From positions 7,623-71,622 of the forward strand of contig VXBA01001481.1 in the NCBI GenBank assembly GCA_013399895.1: DNA of 64,000 nucleotides, given 5' to 3'. Position 1 is the first letter of the stretch, and each line of letters begins with the position of its first letter. Position numbers and translations under genes: made by a program. This DNA comes from Serilophus lunatus. Its lineage: Eukaryota; Chordata; Aves; Passeriformes; Eurylaimidae. Of the stretch, positions 58,634 through 64,000 are shown piece after piece. The notes beneath the pieces were generated by a model. That model was not told the origin of the DNA, searched no databases, and saw only the letters and a list, made by a program, of their open reading frames with translations.

Positions 58634-59189
58634 CTGCAAATGGAAAAAGATCTGAGCATTACAGGGATGAGGAACATGCTCTTAACATAAATGCTGTAAC
58701 ACCCTGGTGTGTTTGCAGATAGAATTAGGTAGTAAAACATAAGGGACTGCGCAAAAAAAAGAGACCATGAGCTACACGTGCTAGACATTACATCCACCCA
58801 CCTAAATTCATCTACTAGTTAGCATGTAGGGATAATAGCACGCCATTCTTCCAATACTGCTGAAAGGGTAAGGAATTTTCTGTCACCCATTTGTATCACA
58901 AGAGATATCTGAATTTTGACAGACTGCTGAAAGTCTGATGCAACCAAGCACACATTCAGAGCAGGAAATTAGTTAACAAAAGCCCTTGGGCAGTGGTAGG
59001 GGGGAAGTTTTCCTTGAACTCATTTGATGTCTTCCTCATTCTACATTTCCTGCAAGAATGACCCAGCATACCAGAGGAAGTAAGTACAGTGGGGGTAGGG
59101 AGAGGAAAAGCACCTAGGGGGAGAAATCTTTGAATTGATGGAGCAGTACAGCCAAAACATAAAGGCAAATAACCCTTTTCCTTGGTGCC

Positions 59190-59258
59190 TATTTCATAGA
59201 ATTGTAGAATCATTTAAGTAGAATCATTAGGTTGGAAGATAATCAAGTCCAAATATTA
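59190..59258 (-). mobile_element. Short CR1-like fragment
   Basis: 'catagaattgtagaatcatt' and 'aatcattaggttggaagata' match the reverse-complement CR1 3' end only. Confidence 0.6.
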
Positions 59259-61221
59259 AGGAACAAAGTTTACTACATTGATCAGATTAAACAGGGAACT
59301 GATCTTAAGGGAATTGGATAGGAATTTTATCACAGTTTAGATAAGTTCAGCTACAGTTCAAGCTCTCATAGAAAAAACATAAGGAATAAAAAAGTTCAAC
59401 AGCACTGCGTTAGTAGCTTAGCCAAAGAATATGTAAAAACATGTAGGCAAGTATGTGCTGAAATGAAGGAAAATGTTTAGATGCCTTCAGGCACCATCAT
59501 TACTAGACACAAATGCCAACTAGCATGTCAAAACCAGAGACAATATTAGATATGCTGTAAAATGTTTGGATTTGAATGTCTCAGTTTAAAACAGAAGAAA
59601 AAGGAGGACAGCAAGAAACTTCGCTCCTTTCATTACTGGGTCTAAGACAAAACAAAGTGAATAACAAAATATTACCCACAAAGTAAGTGTTGGTGCGTGG
59701 ACAGAAAATACAGCAATGTGTTTCAAGATTACCTGTTTTACACTATGAAATTACAAGAGTCAAATACAATATAAATACAATAAATACTCTTGCAACTGGC
59801 AGGATGGGGATCTAATGAAACACCCTCAAAGTCACTGGGTACTTGAAATCAGAAAATTCCTGTGCCCAACCTGAACTGCACCTATTAGGAACAGAAAGAC
59901 ATGAGCTCAGTACAGACTCTTTCAGAAGTCTCTGCTAGGAATTTATCAAGTGCTACTCCAGTGTAACACTCTAAAGCACATTATTTTTTTAATTTCTGAT
60001 TTTTTAAAAAATAATAATTGAGAAGCAGAGGGCTATTACTTTTTCAAAGAGTAATGGAAATTATGTGTTCATGTGAATTGTGCTTGCTTCCTGCTGAATA
60101 AAATCCTTTTCAAACTGAAGAAAACCTGAAAGCTTCCTGTTCCATGTAAACAGGTAGTCCAATGGGGGATGCTTAGGTTTGCTCGGATTTCAAAGCCACC
60201 AGATGTTGATCTAGTCAGACCAAACAAGTTTTCTTCCCCTCTGGTTTGCATCAGGCAGGTTGGTTTCCATTCAATCTTGTTTATATTTTCAACTTTCTTG
60301 AATCATTTTGCTGCCTTTTGTAGATGACCCAGCAGTTATCCATCAGAGAATGCCCTGAGTTTCTGTAGCAAATCTCACAGCTCATATTTTAAAAGCAGGG
60401 TTGTTTCACTGTTGTATGCTGGAGGTCCATGAGTTAAATGGCTCTGGATAGAACAACTCACTGTGGCATAACCTCCAGCTTAACTATATGTTTTTAGCTA
60501 ATTTAAAACAAAAAACAAAAACTTGATCTTTAAAGATTCCTTCTCTAAAGTAGTTTCTGGTAAAGCCTATTGTAGGAAAATACACAAGGAGCTGACAGAT
60601 TATAGTGGGGCCACCCTGTCCCTCTGAGTGCACTGCCAGCTGTCACCAAAGGACTCCATTTAAGCCTGTTTTGCTCTTATTATAGGCCTGTGCACTGCTA
60701 CCTGCTGTGAGACTCTGCAACAGCAGCTCTAGGGAATACACACCTTCCAGGTGGTGGAGTGAATGCAGATCAGAATTGCTACCACTTCACACCTGACAGC
60801 AAAGCAGGATGAGTTTGGAAATTCTGCTGGGTATGTGCTTGTGTTAATTTTTGTTTAGGTTGAGTGCATAAGAGAACTTGCTAAAAAAATTATACTGAGC
60901 AAACTGGAACACAAAGATACCCTAGTAGGTCCTGTTTCCCCAGTTTCTGTGCAACATTAACCACAAAGCTCTCAGGAATTTAAATTATCATTTCTCACAC
61001 AGACTAATGAGGACATCCACAAAACTCCTGCTATGCTGTGCAGACTCCAAGCTGTGGATGGGCACCACTCTGGTGTGGCACCACTTGTGCCAGCAAGAGA
61101 CCTGACTCCAATGCCAGACCACAGAGAGCTGTTCTCTGGGTTCTGTTTCTGATCAGGGCCCCTCTGCAAAGCAGCCTGGAGGCACGTCCTGCAGCACAGG
61201 AGATGTGCATCTCTCTGACCA

Positions 61222-62193
61222 GATATATTGGTTTCTCTGTGGCCAGGGTTTGGTAGCAGTGGGGGGGNNNNNNNNNNNNNNNNNNNNNNNNNNNNNNNNN
61301 NNNNNNNNNNNNNNNNNNNNNNNNNNNNNNNNNNNNNNNNNNNNNNNNNNNNNNNNNNNNNNNNNNNNNNNNNNNNNNNNNNNNNNNNNNNNNNNNNNNN
61401 NNNNNNNNNNNNNNNNNNNNNNNNNNNNNNNNNNNNNNNNNNNNNNNNNNNNNNNNNNNNNNNNNNNNNNNNNNNNNNNNNNNNNNNNNNNNNNNNNNNN
61501 NNNNNNNNNNNNNNNNNNNNNNNNNNNNNNNNNNNNNNNNNNNNNNNNNNNNNNNNNNNNNNNNNNNNNNNNNNNNNNNNNNNNNNNNNNNNNNNNNNNN
61601 NNNNNNNNNNNNNNNNNNNNNNNNNNNNNNNNNNNNNNNNNNNNNNNNNNNNNNTGGGGCCCACGCTGGAGCAGCCTGTGCCTGAGGGACTGCACCCTGT
61701 GGAATGGGAGCCATGTGGCAGCTGTGGGTGAAGGGCTGCTGCCCATGGGATGGACTCTCACTGGAGCAGTTTGTGAGAGGGACTGTATCCTGTGAGGGAT
61801 GGGACCCCATGGAATGTGGCTGGAAGGACTCTTCTCCCCAAGCAGCAGCTGAGAACAGCAGCTGACCACAGCAACATCTCCCCCCCACCTCGCCTTTTCC
61901 CTTGACCGCTGCGGGAGAATAGGTTGGGTGTAAGGAGGAGGGGGTGGGGGGTAAAAGGTGTCTCTTATTGTCTCTCACTCTTAGCTCTGATCTTGTTAGT
62001 AATAAATTTGACTATTATTCCCACATGGAGTCTTGTTTTGCCTGTGATGGCAATTAAGAAAGAATCTGTTGTTGTCCTTATCATGAGTAAGGAAACCTCG
62101 CGTTGTATGCTCTCTCCTCTATAGCTGGGCAAGGGGGAGTGAGAGAGGGGCTGTAGTGGGCCCCTGGCACTCAGCCCGGGTTAAACCACTACA
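61222..62193 (+). mobile_element. ERV LTR (avian ERVL-like) with assembly gap
   Basis: 61655-62193 is the sister of 1-578: same 'gggtgaagggctgctgccca', AATAAA near 62000, and end 'gggttaaaccactaca'. Left of the gap, 'ggccagggtttggtagcagt' then a G run resembles the 5' part of the same LTR type; its exact start is not determined. It lies upstream of the first LIMS1 exon seen, plus orientation, antisense to LIMS1. Confidence 0.75.
61268..61654. other. Assembly gap (387 N)
   Basis: Unsequenced bases inside the LTR, starting just after a run of seven G. Confidence 1.
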
Positions 62194-62668
62194 CCAGTTC
62201 AACCCCACCCATGGAACACAGAGTGAAAGCTTATCATAGCAGCAATTGACGGCAAATGTGATAAGCAGCTTAATGACTAACTGAGGGAACTCTGCAAGTC
62301 TTGCAATAGGCAGAAAAACAATATTTGTCTTCCCAATTGTTAAGAGCTGGAAATCATTTCCAAGAAACACTAGCTGAGCTAAACCAGGCACAGAATAAAC
62401 ACACACATTCATGCTGGGCAACCAATAATGCCTGCATTTACCCATGGGGAACCTGCTTAGGAAAACACATTACCTGGCCACACCTCCAAACACATCCATC
62501 TTTTCAAAGACTGCATTAAGCCGGTCTGAGGAAGATATCCTTTCTGCCTGGCTTCTCCAGTCACCTGAAGTGATACATATTTTCTCAAGTCCTCAGAGCA
62601 CTGTCAGCCACTCCTGAGCAATGGCCATCCTAAGCCTATCTTCCATCTGCTTAGGGCTGTCATTCCCT

Positions 62669-63075
62669 CTCACAGAATGGGTCAGGTTGGAAGGAAGAAC
62701 AGTGGTTCTCCTGTTCTGGTCCAGCCTGGTCCAGCCCTCCTGCTCAAGCAGTCATCCTAGAGCACATTGAACAGAATTGCATCCAGACAATTCTTAAATG
62801 TCTCCAGTGAGGGAGATTCCACAATCCCTCTGAGCAATCTGTTTCAGTGCTCTGTCACTTGCACAGTAAAGAAGTTCTTCCCTATGATCAGGTGGAACTT
62901 TCTGTGCATCAATTTCTGCCCATTGCCTCTTGTCCTATTGCTTGGCACCACTGAGAAGCACCTGGCTCCACCCTCTTGACACTCTCCCTCGAGATAATTA
63001 TCTGCATTGATAAGGTCCTCTCTCAGTTGTCTCTTCTTGAGTCTGAACAGGCCCAGCTCCCTCAGCCTATCCAAT
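62669..63075 (-). mobile_element. CR1 LINE fragment
   Basis: Reverse-complement CR1: 'aatgggtcaggttggaagga', 'tgtctccagtgagggagatt', 'gcccattgcctcttgtccta' and 'aacaggcccagctccctcag'. Confidence 0.95.
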
Positions 63076-64000
63076 GTTACTTCTGTAATAGTTGTGGCAA
63101 GAAGTGTCTGTGCTTAACTGAAAATTTCCAGTGTCTGTGTAACACTTCTCAGGCTACCCAGCCTGAAAAAAACACTAACAACATTAACCAAAACATATTT
63201 AGTACACTGTGCTATTTTCATTCCCAGGACAATCTATTGACACTCATTTCCATCTTACTGTCTTGGAGAACAGCATGTTTCAGTAAAAGAGGGCTCCAAT
63301 TCTAATCATGAATATGAATGCTAATAAGATAGCAACAGGAAGCAAAATGCTTACATCCAGTACATCTAACCACCACTAGGATACTTGCCTCTGCAACAGA
63401 GATTCAGGTATGCCCCCCCCCCATGAGCAAGAGACTGCAACATTCCTCAACTAGGTCAAAAAGTAAGACTTTCTTCTCACTGAAGCCCTTGTCCATCCCC
63501 TACAAGATACAGGTTGCCTAGAGCAAGATTTCTCACTTTTATCTTTAACAAAAAAACATCCAGTGTTGTGAAAGAAGTTCTTGGAATGTCTTATTGCTTC
63601 TTCAGTCAGAAAAATGAATAAAATACTCATTATTTAAAGTACATTCTATTGGTTTAAGACAATTTTATTAACACAATTACAAATATTTTAGTTTTGAAAC
63701 ATTTGTATCACCTCACACTTGCCTCGGGTCTTAACGATGGACTCTTTACTGTGCCTGCAAGCAGGCAGAAGCTTGGTATATATTAACAACTGCAAATAAA
63801 CAAGTTAAATATCTAGGGGGTGTTATTTTGTTTTTATTTTACTAATTCTGCCTTGCAGCTCACCTTTTGATGTCTTACAGAATGCCAGTGGCTTATTTAA
63901 CACAATTTGTGCAACACTATCCCTGGAGCACTGAAAAGTCTTTTGATCCTCGAAAAAGGTGAGAGAAAGCAAATCCCCAGGAATCCCCTTTGACAGTCTC
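63076..64000. other. Region upstream of the LIMS1 exons seen; no recognised exon
   Basis: Probably LIMS1 intron. I looked for a first LIM exon (CERCKGGF-type motif) and did not find it. A donor-like AAAAG|gtgagc at about 63862 on the minus strand has no supporting open frame. Confidence 0.45.

Overview
The window is avian nuclear DNA, most likely from a songbird or another neoavian. It holds many CR1 LINE fragments, several LTR remnants of avian types (TG...CA ends, 5-bp target duplication, AATAAA in the LTR) and large spliced genes. Three protein-coding genes lie head to tail on the minus strand in the order LIMS1 - RANBP2 - CCDC138. This is the same order and relative orientation as on human chromosome 2q. 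The assembly is imperfect: there are two N gaps (11680-12261 and 61268-61654) and three isolated single Ns (8380, 8539, 9909).

Layout from high to low coordinates. About 64000-48310: 3' part of LIMS1 (PINCH1, focal-adhesion LIM protein); ten LIM-coding exons including two alternative terminal exons; the first LIM exon is not in the window. 48310-45060: intergenic, with a CR1 copy. 45030-44300: CpG-island promoter of RANBP2. 44731-11193: a complete RANBP2 (Nup358) gene whose 29 coding exons I could place, with reading-frame phase consistent across every junction. It encodes about 3029 residues: TPR-rich N-terminus, three RanBP1 domains and a zinc-finger block in one 4.5-kb exon, SUMO E3 IR region, fourth RanBP1 domain and C-terminal cyclophilin. 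About 11000-9950: short intergenic spacer with CR1. 9950-7190: GC-rich CCDC138 promoter region, present as two apparently identical 1189-bp copies separated by single Ns, probably an assembly artefact. 6966-1842: six internal exons of CCDC138, which continues off the left end.

RANBP2 and LIMS1 have no operon-like relation; they are separate transcription units in a conserved syntenic block. The most interesting observations are: an apparently intact, frame-preserving 78-bp cassette exon in the large RANBP2 intron after the giant exon; a second SUMO-E3 repeat (IR2) that has lost its hydrophobic SIM core while IR1 is intact; four zinc fingers instead of the eight of human RANBP2; a GC-AG intron in RANBP2; two homologous alternative last exons in LIMS1, each with a downstream AATAAA; an antisense solo LTR with a perfect 5-bp duplication about 100 bp from the last RANBP2 splice acceptor; and the duplicated CCDC138 promoter block. 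I found no prokaryotic features, CRISPR arrays, tRNA or rRNA genes.
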